Of a stretch of 64,000 bases of DNA, positions 25,270 through 34,240 are shown one piece after another. Every line of letters starts with the position of its first letter. Positions within the stretch are counted from its first letter, which is position 1. The notes below the pieces were generated by a model. It had not been told where the DNA came from, searched no databases, and was given only the letters and a program-made list of their open reading frames with translations. Origin of the DNA: Lachnoclostridium sp. An14 (GTDB lineage Bacteria > Bacillota > Clostridia > Lachnospirales > Lachnospiraceae); NCBI RefSeq assembly GCF_002160755.1, contig NZ_NFLE01000017.1, positions 1-64,000 on the forward strand, in the 5' to 3' direction. The translations under genes were made by a program, and so were the position numbers.

Positions 25270-25531
25270 AATTCGTCCGCACAAGCGGTCTAAAAGGTCC
25301 AGAAGGGCCTGGAATCGAACTCTTTGGAACGTGAAACGGGAGGGGGATTCCGCATCGGTTATTATTACATAGAATGGATCAGATTTACAAAGCGCTGTTT
25401 CCAAATACAGCCATTGTGAAATGGGATTGTTAAACGGAATATAGGATGTCATTCTAATATAATTTTATAGGAAAGAAATTGTACCAGGAAGGGAAATTGC
25501 TCGGAGAGAGCGTCTTTTTCTGGTATTTTTT
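25270..25531 (+). ncRNA. Candidate structured leader or small RNA ended by a terminator
   Basis: Runs from the predicted start of the consensus promoter to an intrinsic terminator: TACCAGGAA (25482-25490) pairs with TTTCTGGTA (25517-25525), inner GCTC/GAGC stem, then six T. It carries small stems (CCGC-ACAA-GCGG, GGTCC-AGAA-GGGCC) and no credible plus-strand ORF. It may be a riboswitch or attenuator for the nickel genes 230 bp downstream, or a free-standing small RNA. I could not match it to a known class. Confidence 0.45.
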
Positions 25532-25540
25532 GTGTCCTAG

Positions 25541-25615
25541 GAAACTGCGTCTCCTATGACGCAAAAGCCTCCAGTGTGTGTTGGTGCGCACACTCTTTGT
25601 GCGGCAGGAAACGGC
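25541..25615. repeat. Partial copy of the dispersed hairpin repeat
   Basis: TAGGAAACTGCGTCTCCTA hairpin followed by GCAAAAGCCTCC and GTGCGCACAC. Similar in plan to 9467-9575. It sits between the leader terminator and nikA. Confidence 0.45.
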
Positions 25616-25760
25616 GCCGCCTGCGGATGACATTCAAGGTTCTGGCGAGGGGAGCAGTTTCATGAGAAACGGGACCGCCGGCACAGAGCCGGTTCCGGCG
25701 AACTATCCCGCGATCCGTCATCGGACACAGGCGGAGACCTGCGGACGGAAAGGAGACAGG

Positions 25761-27485
25761 ATGAAGATGACAAAACGACACAGCAGGAAATACAGAAAAA
25801 TCACAGGGATCGCCCTCTGCGCGGCCATGGCGGCCGGATTGCTTGCAGGCTGCGGCGGGACAGGAACGGAAAACAGCGGAAATACCGGGGCTCCCGGAGG
25901 GGAATCGGGAGTTCCCGGCGCGGCGGCGGAATCCGGCGCCAGTTCGTCTTCCGGCGGAGCAGCCGCGGCCGGGGAAGGCACCGCGAAAGACTCTGTGGTA
26001 GTGGTCATGGGCCCTACCTCCGAGCCAGAATCAGGATTTGATCCGGCCTACGGCTGGGGCGCCGGCGAGCACGTTCATGAGCCTCTGATCCAGAGCACGC
26101 TGACGGTGACCACAGCGGATCTGGAGATTGCCTATGATTTGGCGACGGATATGAAGGTCAGCGAGGACGGCCTCACGTGGACGGTGGACATCCGGGACGG
26201 CGTGGCGTTTACAGACGGAGAGCCTCTGACGGCGGAGGACGTGGCCTTTACCTACAACACACTGCGGGACACCAGCTCTGTCAACGACTTTACCATGTTA
26301 AAAGAGGCGGTGGCTGTGGACGGCGACACGGTGGAATTTCACATGAACCGCCCGTATTCCATCTGGCCCTACACCATGGCGATTGTGGGTATCGTACCGG
26401 AACACGCCTACGGCCCGGACTACGGGCAGCATCCTGTGGGCTCCGGACGGTATATGCTGAAACAATGGGATAAAGGCCAGCAGGTGATCCTGGAGGCCAA
26501 TCCCGATTACTACGGGGAGGCGCCGAAGATGAAACAGGTGACGATCCTGTTTATGGAGGAGGACGCGGCCTTCGCGGCGGTGATGGCGGGCCAGGCGGAT
26601 CTGGCCTACACAGCCGCCTCCTACGGAGATCTGACGGTGGACGGTTATAATCTGCTGGCTTTTGAGACGGTGGACAACCGGGGCTTTAACCTTCCGGCTA
26701 TCCCGGCAGGTTCCACGGATGAAAACGGCGTCCCCCTGGGAAATGATTTTACCTGTGATGTCAATGTGCGCCGCGCCATCAATCTGGCCATCGACCGGGA
26801 AGAAATGATCCAGAACGTGCTGAACGGCTACGGAACCGCTGCCTACAGCATCTGCGACAAAATGCCCTGGTACAACGAGGCGGCCCAGGTAACCTATGAT
26901 CCGGAACAGGCGGCCCGCCTGCTGGATGAGGCCGGCTGGGTCATGGGAGCCAATGGGATCCGAGAAAAGGACGGTGCAAAGGCAGAATTTACCCTTATGT
27001 ATTCCGCGGGGGATTCCGTCCGCCAGGCGCTTTCCGAGGACACGGCGAACCAGCTGAGGGAGCTGGGCATTGATGTGACGGTGGAGGGCGTTGGCTGGGA
27101 TGTGGCCTATGACAGGGCTCAGTCCACCCCCATGCTCTGGGGTTGGGGCGCCCACACCCCGATGGAACTTTATAACATTTACCACACCGCCCCAGGCGGA
27201 ACATACGCTCAGTACTCCCCGTATTTCAACGAAACCGTGGATCAGTACATGGACGAGGCCCTGGCCAGCAGCAGTTTGGAGGAATCCTATGAGCTCTGGA
27301 AAAAAGCCCAGTGGGACGGGGAAACGGGCGTGACGGCGGACGGCGACATCCCGTGGATCTGGCTGGTGAACATTGACCACCTCTACTGGAGCCGCGAAGG
27401 CCTGAAGGTGGCGGAGCAGAAACTGCACCCCCACGGCCACGGCTGGAGCATTGTAAATAATGTGGATCAGTGGAGCTGGGAGTAG
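25761..27485 (+). CDS. ABC transporter substrate-binding lipoprotein, probably nickel (NikA-like, SBP family 5)
   Basis: 574 residues. Lipobox LLAGC with Cys31, then a Gly/Ser/Ala-rich linker to about residue 75. The SBP_bac_5 fold is shown by DVAFTYNTLRD, the PVGSGRYMLKQW segment, DVNVRRAINLAIDREEM and the closing WSREGLKVAEQKLHPHGHGWSIV. The ATG at 25761 has AAAGGAGACAGG ahead; a 61-residue upstream extension is rejected. Family 5 proteins bind peptides, nickel or other solutes. Nickel is inferred from the larBCE genes directly downstream and the His-rich ending. Confidence 0.85.
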   Translation: MKMTKRHSRKYRKITGIALCAAMAAGLLAGCGGTGTENSGNTGAPGGESGVPGAAAESGASSSSGGAAAAGEGTAKDSVVVVMGPTSEPESGFDPAYGWGAGEHVHEPLIQSTLTVTTADLEIAYDLATDMKVSEDGLTWTVDIRDGVAFTDGEPLTAEDVAFTYNTLRDTSSVNDFTMLKEAVAVDGDTVEFHMNRPYSIWPYTMAIVGIVPEHAYGPDYGQHPVGSGRYMLKQWDKGQQVILEANPDYYGEAPKMKQVTILFMEEDAAFAAVMAGQADLAYTAASYGDLTVDGYNLLAFETVDNRGFNLPAIPAGSTDENGVPLGNDFTCDVNVRRAINLAIDREEMIQNVLNGYGTAAYSICDKMPWYNEAAQVTYDPEQAARLLDEAGWVMGANGIREKDGAKAEFTLMYSAGDSVRQALSEDTANQLRELGIDVTVEGVGWDVAYDRAQSTPMLWGWGAHTPMELYNIYHTAPGGTYAQYSPYFNETVDQYMDEALASSSLEESYELWKKAQWDGETGVTADGDIPWIWLVNIDHLYWSREGLKVAEQKLHPHGHGWSIVNNVDQWSWE

Positions 27486-27664
27486 GACGAATATCCTGCG
27501 GCCTGGTGAATCCCAAAGCAGGGAAAACGTGATAAAGCATGGTAGAGCCTGGGAGGCCTCACCGGTGAAACAGCCGGCTAATCCGTGAGTGTACCAGCGC
27601 CTGGAACCGGCACAGAGCGGGTTCGCTGGACAGAATCACAAAACAGAACGAGGAGGAGAGAAAC

Positions 27665-28654
27665 ATGGACAACGCGAAATGGATCGCCGGACAGCTCATA
27701 CGTATGATGGTGCTGCTGGTTTTTGTGGCTGCGGCAGTATTTCTGCTGCTGTCCATCTCTCCCGTGGATCCCCTGACCACCAACGTGGGCCAGACCGCCC
27801 TGGGCGCCATGAGCCCGGAGCAGGTGGAAAAGCTGAGGGAATACTGGGGTGTGGGCGTGCCGCCGCTCTCCCGTTTCGCAGGCTGGGCGAAGGACGTTCT
27901 GCGGGGAGATCTGGGCGTTTCCCTTCTGTACCGCAGGCCGGTGGCCGAGGTGATCGGCGAGCGTTTTGTAAACTCCGTATGGCTTATGGCTGCCGCCTGG
28001 CTGCTGTCCGGCGCCATCGGCTTTCTTCTGGGCATCCTGGCTGGCCGGAAACGGGGCGGGCTGGCAGATAAGCTGGTGACGGGCTACTGCCTGATGACCG
28101 CCAGCACACCGGCGTTCTGGATTGCCATGGTGCTCCTTATGGTGTTCGCGGTGTGGCTGAAATGGCTGCCCATCGGACTGGCGGTGCCCATTGGGACGGC
28201 TGCCGCGGAGGTGAGCCTGGGGGACCGGGTGATCCATATGATTCTGCCGGCCCTGGCTTTGAGCCTGACGGGGATTTCCAACATTGCCCTGCACACCAGG
28301 GAAAAGCTGGCGGAGGTGATGGAGAGCGACTACGTGCTCTTTGCCAGGGCCAGGGGAGAGTCGGAAGGCTCCATTCTCCTGCGCCACGGCCTGCGGAACA
28401 TCGCCCTGCCTGCCCTGACCCTGCAATTTGGCTCTGTCAGCGAGATTTTTGGCGGTTCGGTACTGGTGGAACAGGTATTTTCCTATCCAGGCCTGGGACA
28501 GGCCGCGGTGACGGCGGGACTGGGGAGCGATGTGCCCCTGCTTATGGGAATTACGGTGATCAGCGCCGCCCTGGTGTTTGGAGGAAACACGGCGGCCAAC
28601 ATTTTATACGGTCTCATAGACCCAAGGATGCGGAAAGGAAGGCGGAAATCATGA
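27665..28654 (+). CDS. ABC permease, NikB-like
   Basis: 329 residues of the DppB/NikB family. Six hydrophobic segments; the conserved loops LREYWGVGVPPLSRF and SDYVLFARARGESEGSILLRHGLRN (EAA-type cytoplasmic loop that contacts the ATPase) are present. It is preceded by GAGGAGGAG. The 3' end overlaps the second permease by 4 bp (ATGA). Forms the channel with the next gene. Confidence 0.9.
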   Translation: MDNAKWIAGQLIRMMVLLVFVAAAVFLLLSISPVDPLTTNVGQTALGAMSPEQVEKLREYWGVGVPPLSRFAGWAKDVLRGDLGVSLLYRRPVAEVIGERFVNSVWLMAAAWLLSGAIGFLLGILAGRKRGGLADKLVTGYCLMTASTPAFWIAMVLLMVFAVWLKWLPIGLAVPIGTAAAEVSLGDRVIHMILPALALSLTGISNIALHTREKLAEVMESDYVLFARARGESEGSILLRHGLRNIALPALTLQFGSVSEIFGGSVLVEQVFSYPGLGQAAVTAGLGSDVPLLMGITVISAALVFGGNTAANILYGLIDPRMRKGRRKS

Positions 28655-29475
28655 AGATACGAAACCGCCGCCAGAGGATGGCGGTACTTATGGCCGTTTC
28701 TCTTTTCCTGCTGGTTCTGGTGACCGCGGCGGGCTGGGCATTCGGGGAAACGGCCTCAGCTACGGATTTTTCCAGAAAAAATCTGGCGCCCTGCCTGTCC
28801 TATCCCTTCGGCACGGATTTTATGGGGCGGGATATGCTTCTGCGGACTGTGGCTGGCCTTTCCTCCAGCATCCGCCTGGGAATTCTCACCGCCGCTGTCA
28901 GCGCTGTGATCGCCTTTATCCTGGGTCTGGCTGCCGCGGTGCTCGGGAAGGCGGCGGATGGGGTGATCAGCGGCATGATTGATCTGGTCATGGGGATTCC
29001 CCACATTTTGCTGCTGATTCTCATTTCCTACGCCTGCGGAAAAGGATTTTGGGGCGTGGTGGTGGGAATTTCCCTCACTCACTGGACTTCTCTGGCCCGG
29101 CTGATCCGGGGGGAGGTTCTGCAGTTAAAAGAGAGCAACTACGTGAAAATCGCCGCCCGGCTGGGCCATGGGAAACTGAAGGTGGCATTTTTCCATATGA
29201 CGCCACATTTGCTGCCTCAGCTGGTGACCGGGCTGGTGCTCATGTTCCCCCACGCCATCCTTCACGAGGCCAGCATTACCTTTCTGGGATTCGGGCTGCC
29301 GCCGGAGGAGCCGGCCATTGGAATCATCCTGTCGGAGAGTATGAAATACCTGGTCATGGGAAAGTGGTGGCTGGCCCTGTTTCCGGGACTTTTGCTGGCG
29401 GGAGTGGTGCTCTTGTTTCACTTCCTGGGCGAAGGGCTTTTGCTCTTACTGGACCCGGAAAACGCCCACCGCTAG
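28651..29475 (+). CDS. ABC permease, NikC-like
   Basis: 274 residues of the DppC/NikC family. An N-terminal helix is followed by YPFGTDFMGRDMLLRTVAG (canonical GTDxxGRD), then five further helices with the EAA loop SNYVKIAARLGHGKLKVAFFHMTPH. The ATG at 28651 overlaps the previous stop; the very long open frame reaching back to 28153 is an out-of-phase reading of the neighbour. Confidence 0.9.
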   Translation: MKIRNRRQRMAVLMAVSLFLLVLVTAAGWAFGETASATDFSRKNLAPCLSYPFGTDFMGRDMLLRTVAGLSSSIRLGILTAAVSAVIAFILGLAAAVLGKAADGVISGMIDLVMGIPHILLLILISYACGKGFWGVVVGISLTHWTSLARLIRGEVLQLKESNYVKIAARLGHGKLKVAFFHMTPHLLPQLVTGLVLMFPHAILHEASITFLGFGLPPEEPAIGIILSESMKYLVMGKWWLALFPGLLLAGVVLLFHFLGEGLLLLLDPENAHR

Positions 29476-29487
29476 AAAGGAGAGGAC

Positions 29488-30462
29488 ATGGAAGGACATT
29501 TGCTTGAGGTGAGGGGACTCTCCATCTCATTTACCCAATACGAAAAAGGGCTGCATCAGACGGAGCTGCCGGTCATCCGGGATTTGAACGTGACGGTGGA
29601 CCGGGGAGAGCTGGTGGCGGTAATCGGCTCCAGCGGCTCCGGAAAAAGCCTGCTGGCCCATGCGGTTATGGGCCTTCTCCCCTACAACGCGTCCTCATCC
29701 GGGGAAATGCTTTATCAGGGCGAACCTCTCACGGAAAGCCGGAAACGGGAACTTCGAGGGAGAAACATCGTGCTGGTGCCCCAGAGCGTATCCTATCTGG
29801 ATCCCCTGATGCAGGTGGGAGAACAGGTGCGAAAGGGCAAAAAGGGGCCTGCCATCCTGGAAAAATGCCGCCGGGTGCTGGGAAGTTACGGCCTGGGGCC
29901 GGAAACGGAACCTCTTTATCCGTTTCAGCTTTCCGGGGGCATGACCAGACGGGTGCTGATCTCTACGGCGGTTATGGAGGAGCCGGAGCTGGTGATTGCC
30001 GATGAACCGACGCCAGGACTGCATCTGGAGGCGGCCAGGCGGGTGCTGGGCCATTTTCGGGAAATGGCGGAACAAGGTGCTGGAGTGCTGCTTATCACCC
30101 ACGATCTGGAGCTGGCTCTCCAGGTGGCGGACCGGGTGGTGGTGCTTTACGCGGGCACAGCCATCGAGGAGACGGACAGCCGCAGCTTTAGCCGAGAGGA
30201 GACCCTTTATCACCCCTATACCAGGGCTCTTTACCGGGCTATGCCGGAGCACGGGTTTTCCAGCGTTCCGGGAAACCAGCCTTATGTGAAGGAGCTGCCC
30301 TCCGGCTGCCCCTACCGGCCGCGGTGCGAACGGGCGAAAGGGGAGTGCGCCGGAGCGGTGCCTTTTGAGCGGACGGACCGGGGAGGCGTGCGTTGCCTGC
30401 GCTGGAGGGAGTGGGCGTTTGGGCAGGAAGAACCGTCCTTACGAGAGGAGGCTGCGCTGTGA
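29488..30462 (+). CDS. ABC ATP-binding protein, NikD-like
   Basis: 324 residues. Walker A is GSSGSGKSL, the signature region is FQLSGGMTRRVLI and Walker B is LVIADEPTPGLH. The C-terminal oligopeptide/dipeptide extension has SGCPYRPRCERAKGEC, whose cysteines are typical of OppD/DppD-type subunits and may hold an iron-sulfur cluster. Powers uptake together with the next gene, which it overlaps by 4 bp. Confidence 0.9.
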   Translation: MEGHLLEVRGLSISFTQYEKGLHQTELPVIRDLNVTVDRGELVAVIGSSGSGKSLLAHAVMGLLPYNASSSGEMLYQGEPLTESRKRELRGRNIVLVPQSVSYLDPLMQVGEQVRKGKKGPAILEKCRRVLGSYGLGPETEPLYPFQLSGGMTRRVLISTAVMEEPELVIADEPTPGLHLEAARRVLGHFREMAEQGAGVLLITHDLELALQVADRVVVLYAGTAIEETDSRSFSREETLYHPYTRALYRAMPEHGFSSVPGNQPYVKELPSGCPYRPRCERAKGECAGAVPFERTDRGGVRCLRWREWAFGQEEPSLREEAAL

Positions 30463-31064
30463 TATTGGAGGCAAAAACCATTTCCTTTCGCTATGACAAT
30501 GGAAACCGGCAGATTTTAAATCAGGTCAGTTTATCCGTGGGCAGCGGGGAGCGGGTGGGGCTTTCGGCCCCCAGCGGGTTTGGAAAGACCACATTCTGCA
30601 AAATCCTGGCCGGGTATGAGCGTCCAGACGCCGGGGAAGTGCTGCTGGACGGCCGTCCTTTAGGGAGCTATGGCCCCTACTGCCCGGTGCAGATGGTGTG
30701 GCAGCACCCGGAGCTGTCGGTGAATCCCAGGCGAAGGATGAAAACGGTGCTGGCGGAGGGAGATCACATCCCGGAGCGGGTGATCCGCGGCCTGGGAATC
30801 GAGAAGGACTGGGAAAACCGGTTTCCCGGCGAGTTGTCCGGAGGCGAGCTGCAGCGGTTCTGCATTGCCAGGGCTTTGGGAGAGCGAACCAGGTTTTTGC
30901 TGGCGGATGAGATCAGCACTATGCTGGATCTCATTACTCAGAGCCAGATCTGGAACTTTCTTTTAGAGGAAACCGCCGCCAGGGGAATCGGCCTTTTGGT
31001 GGTAAGTCACGCGGACGGCCTGCTGAAACAGGTGTGCACGCGGGTGGAGCGTTTGGACAGATGA
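30459..31064 (+). CDS. ABC ATP-binding protein, NikE-like
   Basis: About 201 residues, starting at GTG 30459 inside the preceding stop region with GAGAGGAGG upstream. The signature is ELSGGELQRFCIARAL and Walker B is FLLADEISTMLD. Walker A reads APSGFGKT (residues 37-44): the usual first Gly is Ala. It lacks the C-terminal oligopeptide extension, as expected for a NikE/CntF-like partner. With NikD it forms the ATPase pair of the importer. Confidence 0.88.
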   Translation: MILEAKTISFRYDNGNRQILNQVSLSVGSGERVGLSAPSGFGKTTFCKILAGYERPDAGEVLLDGRPLGSYGPYCPVQMVWQHPELSVNPRRRMKTVLAEGDHIPERVIRGLGIEKDWENRFPGELSGGELQRFCIARALGERTRFLLADEISTMLDLITQSQIWNFLLEETAARGIGLLVVSHADGLLKQVCTRVERLDR

Positions 31065-31080
31065 GATTGGAGGAGACGAA

Positions 31081-31824
31081 ATGGAGATAAGAGAGCTGCT
31101 TTTGCAGGTACAGTCCGGGGAGATGAGCCTGGAGCAGGCGGAAACCGAGCTGAAGGATCTGCCCTACAAAGATCTGGGGTATGCCAAGCTGGATTACCAC
31201 CGGAAACTGCGGTCCGGATTTCCGGAAACCGTGTTTTGCCAGGGAAAGCCGGATGAGTACCTGGTGCAGATCTTTAAAAACCTGTGGGAGAGAAACGGAG
31301 AGGTACTGGGCACCAGGGCGGATGCGCGGCAGTATGAGCTGGTGCGCGCTGCGGTTCCTGAGGTGGTGTACGACCCGGTTTCCAGGATTTTAAAGGTGGA
31401 GCGGGAGGATAAAGAGCGAACCGGCTGCATCGCCGTATGTACCGGAGGGACCGCGGATATTCCAGTAGCGGAGGAGGCGGCCCAGACGGCGGAGTTTTTC
31501 GGCAGTTTTGTAGACCGGATTTACGACGTAGGCGTGGCGGGAATTCACCGGCTTTTGTCCCAGCGGGAACGGATCCAGAAAGCCAACTGTGTGGTGGCAG
31601 TGGCCGGAATGGAAGGGGCCCTGGGGACGGTGATCGCTGGGCTGGTGGAAAATCCGGTGATCGCCGTTCCCACCTCCGTAGGCTACGGGGCCAACTTTAA
31701 CGGGCTGTCCGCCCTCCTTACCATGATCAACTCCTGTGCCAACGGCATCAGCGTGGTCAACATCGACAACGGCTACGGCGCAGGCTATCTCAGCACACAA
31801 ATCAACAGACTGGCGGTGAAATGA
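31081..31824 (+). CDS. larB: Nickel-pincer cofactor biosynthesis protein LarB
   Basis: 247 residues. LarB carboxylates nicotinic acid adenine dinucleotide at C5 and hydrolyses it, giving pyridinium-3,5-biscarboxylate mononucleotide. The C-terminal half is PurE-like: VCTGGTADIPVAEEAAQTAE, VVAVAGMEGALGTVIAGLV, and the ending TMINSCANGISVVNIDNGYG. The first gene after the importer (16 bp gap) and 1 bp from larC. Confidence 0.96.
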   Translation: MEIRELLLQVQSGEMSLEQAETELKDLPYKDLGYAKLDYHRKLRSGFPETVFCQGKPDEYLVQIFKNLWERNGEVLGTRADARQYELVRAAVPEVVYDPVSRILKVEREDKERTGCIAVCTGGTADIPVAEEAAQTAEFFGSFVDRIYDVGVAGIHRLLSQRERIQKANCVVAVAGMEGALGTVIAGLVENPVIAVPTSVGYGANFNGLSALLTMINSCANGISVVNIDNGYGAGYLSTQINRLAVK

Positions 31825-31825
31825 T

Positions 31826-33355
31826 ATGGAAAACAACAGAGGAAAAATTTTATACCTGGAATGCTATTCCGGAATCAGCGGCGATATGACCGTAGGAGCC
31901 CTCCTCGATCTGGGAGCCGACCGCGCCCGGCTGGAGCGGGCACTGGAGAGTATGGGCGTCGGCGGGTATCATCTCCACTTCGGACGAAAGCTGAAATGCG
32001 GAATTGACGCTTACGACTTTGACGTCCATCTGGAGGAGGATGGATATGAGCACGGGCACGGAGATGGACACGGACATGGTCATAGCCATGGGAATCATGG
32101 GCACAGCCATAGTCATGAGGCGGCGGAAAACCATGGTTATGAGCACCATGAGCACAGCCATAGCCACAGCCATGAGTTAGCAGAAGACCATGGACATGAG
32201 CATCATGAGCACAGCCATAACCACAACCATGAGCCGGCAGAAGGCCACGGCCATGAGCACCATGAGCACAGCCATAGCCACAGCCATGAGTTAGCAGAAG
32301 AACATGGCCATGAGCACCATGAGCACAGCCATAACCACAGCCATGAGCCGGCAGAAGGCCACAGCCACCCCCACCCTCATATCCACCGCAACCTTTACGA
32401 TATTTACGCCCTCATCGACCGTCTCCAGGAGAAAGAGGCGGTGAAAGCCATGGCCCGCCGGATTTTTGAGATCGTGGCGGAGGCGGAGTCCAAGGCCCAC
32501 GGCCTTCCGGTGGAGCAGGTTCATTTCCACGAAGTGGGAGCGGTGGACTCCATCGTGGACATTGTGAGCACTGCGGTGCTGCTGGACGATCTGGGAGTGG
32601 AAAAGGTCATTGTGTCCCCTCTGGCGGAAGGCCACGGCTACGTCCGCTGCCAGCACGGCGTGATGCCGGTTCCCGTTCCGGCTACGGCTAATATTGCGGC
32701 GGCCCACGGCCTGAACCTGCGCCTTACGGATAACGACGGGGAGATGGTGACCCCCACCGGCGCTGCCATTGCCGCCGCCTTAAGCTGCGGAGAAGATCTT
32801 CCGGAACGGTATATAATAGAAAAAATCGGCGTCGGCGCGGGAAATAAGGACTTTAAAAACGCCAACATTCTCCGGGCCATGATCCTGCGTCCCCAGGAGG
32901 AAAAACGGGATGTGCTCTGGAAACTGGAGACAAATATTGATGACTGCACCGGCGAAGCCCTGGGCTACACCCTGGAAAAGCTGATGAAAGCAGGAGCTTT
33001 GGACGCTTACTGCACCCCCATTCAGATGAAGAAGAACCGCCCTGCCTATGAGTTATCTGTTATGTGCCGGGAAAGGGATCGGGAAATGCTGGAGGAGATC
33101 ATCTTCTGTCACACGACCACCATCGGCATCCGCCGCTATCCTGTGGAGCGCACGGTGCTGGAGCGTCGGGAGCTGACGGTGGAGACGGCCTGGGGCCAGG
33201 CGAAGGCAAAGCTTTGCGGCCGCGGGGATCGCTGGTTCTGCTATCCGGAATATGAGAGCGTTCGTGCGATCTGTGAAAACAGCGGGCTGTCCTTCCAGGA
33301 GGCCTACGACAGGATCAAGAGAGCGGCAGAGCGCAGCAGGGAGGAAAACCGATGA
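31826..33355 (+). CDS. larC: Nickel-pincer cofactor nickel insertase LarC, with expanded His-rich repeat
   Basis: 509 residues in one open frame, so no programmed frameshift is needed, unlike the split larC1/larC2 of Lactobacillus plantarum. LarC inserts Ni into the pincer nucleotide. The LarC1 part starts YLECYSGISGDMTVGALLDLG; the conserved VHFHEVGAVDSIVDIV and PATANIAAAHGL follow, and the LarC2 part holds LETNIDDCTGEALG. Residues 75-187 are an insert with tens of histidines, built of five 19-residue units, probably a nickel store or chaperone. It overlaps larE by 4 bp. Confidence 0.96.
   Translation: MENNRGKILYLECYSGISGDMTVGALLDLGADRARLERALESMGVGGYHLHFGRKLKCGIDAYDFDVHLEEDGYEHGHGDGHGHGHSHGNHGHSHSHEAAENHGYEHHEHSHSHSHELAEDHGHEHHEHSHNHNHEPAEGHGHEHHEHSHSHSHELAEEHGHEHHEHSHNHSHEPAEGHSHPHPHIHRNLYDIYALIDRLQEKEAVKAMARRIFEIVAEAESKAHGLPVEQVHFHEVGAVDSIVDIVSTAVLLDDLGVEKVIVSPLAEGHGYVRCQHGVMPVPVPATANIAAAHGLNLRLTDNDGEMVTPTGAAIAAALSCGEDLPERYIIEKIGVGAGNKDFKNANILRAMILRPQEEKRDVLWKLETNIDDCTGEALGYTLEKLMKAGALDAYCTPIQMKKNRPAYELSVMCRERDREMLEEIIFCHTTTIGIRRYPVERTVLERRELTVETAWGQAKAKLCGRGDRWFCYPEYESVRAICENSGLSFQEAYDRIKRAAERSREENR
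32096..32380 (+). repeat. 57-bp coding tandem repeat in larC
   Basis: Five in-frame units of 57 bp (19 residues each) at LarC residues 91-185, pattern HSHSHSHELAEDHGHEHHE with alternating ELAE and EPAE versions, which implies a 114-bp higher-order unit. Near-identity at the DNA level points to recent expansion. Confidence 0.9.
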
Positions 33356-34197
33356 GCGCCGCCCTGTGGGAGGAGAAGAAACACCGTCTTCTCGCCATCG
33401 TGGGGGAATATGGAAAAGAGGACATCTGCCTGGCTTTTTCCGGCGGGGTGGACAGCAGCCTTCTTTTAAAGCTGGCGGTGGACAGCGTGGGCAAAACCGG
33501 GCGGCAGGTGTACGCCGTCACCTTCGACAGCCGTCTCCATCCCGCCTGTGACCTGGAAAACGCGAAACGGGTGGCAATGGAGCTTGGCGGCATCCACCAG
33601 GTCATCGCCGTGGACGAGCTGGAGATAGACGAGATCCGAAACAATCCCCCGGACCGCTGTTATTTGTGCAAAAAGCAGCTGTTTAGCCATCTGCTCCGCT
33701 TTGCCGCGGAAAAAAAGGCGTCCATAGTAATGGAAGGGACGAACGAGGATGATCTCCACGTATACCGCCCCGGGATCCGGGCTGTGAAAGAGCTGGGGGT
33801 AAAAAGCCCTCTGGCGGAGGCCGGTTTTACGAAGGCGGAGGTGAAACGGCTCGCGGCGGAATACGGGATTTCCGCCGCCACCCGGCCGTCCACGCCCTGT
33901 ATGGCCACCCGGCTGCCCTACGGTGCCCGGCTGGACTATGAGATTCTGGAGCGGATTGAGGCTGGTGAGGCTGCGCTCCGGGAGCTGGTGGGAGGAAATG
34001 TCCGCCTGCGCCTGCACGGGGAGGTGGCCCGCGTTGAGGCAGATCCGGAGCGCTTTGAGCAAGTGCTTTCCGTGCGGAAGGAGCTGGTGGAGACGTTAAA
34101 AGGTCTGGGATTTGTGTACGTTACCCTGGATCTGGAGGGATTCCGCTCCGGCAGTATGGATGTCCACGTGAAAAAGGCCGGAACCAACGGCGCCTGA
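33352..34197 (+). CDS. larE: Nickel-pincer cofactor sulfur transferase LarE
   Basis: 281 residues. LarE adenylates the biscarboxylate intermediate and gives it sulfur. The PP-loop is SGGVDS (30-35). Cys183 in RPSTPCMATR corresponds to the sacrificial Cys176 of the Lactobacillus plantarum enzyme, so this looks like the single-cysteine, self-consuming type; Cys103 and Cys106 (RCYLCKK) are additional. It starts inside the larC stop (ATGA). Completes the larB-larC-larE set. Confidence 0.95.
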   Translation: MSAALWEEKKHRLLAIVGEYGKEDICLAFSGGVDSSLLLKLAVDSVGKTGRQVYAVTFDSRLHPACDLENAKRVAMELGGIHQVIAVDELEIDEIRNNPPDRCYLCKKQLFSHLLRFAAEKKASIVMEGTNEDDLHVYRPGIRAVKELGVKSPLAEAGFTKAEVKRLAAEYGISAATRPSTPCMATRLPYGARLDYEILERIEAGEAALRELVGGNVRLRLHGEVARVEADPERFEQVLSVRKELVETLKGLGFVYVTLDLEGFRSGSMDVHVKKAGTNGA

Positions 34198-34240
34198 CCG
34201 GCATATTCTTTAGGGAAGAAACTGATTTCAGAGGCAATCT

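Noticed and set aside
32096-32380. larC repeats considered as CRISPR or misassembly
   Set aside because: Units are in frame, spacerless and encode a sensible metal-binding segment.
31826-33355. Programmed frameshift in larC as in Lactobacillus plantarum
   Set aside because: LarC1 and LarC2 parts are in one continuous frame here.
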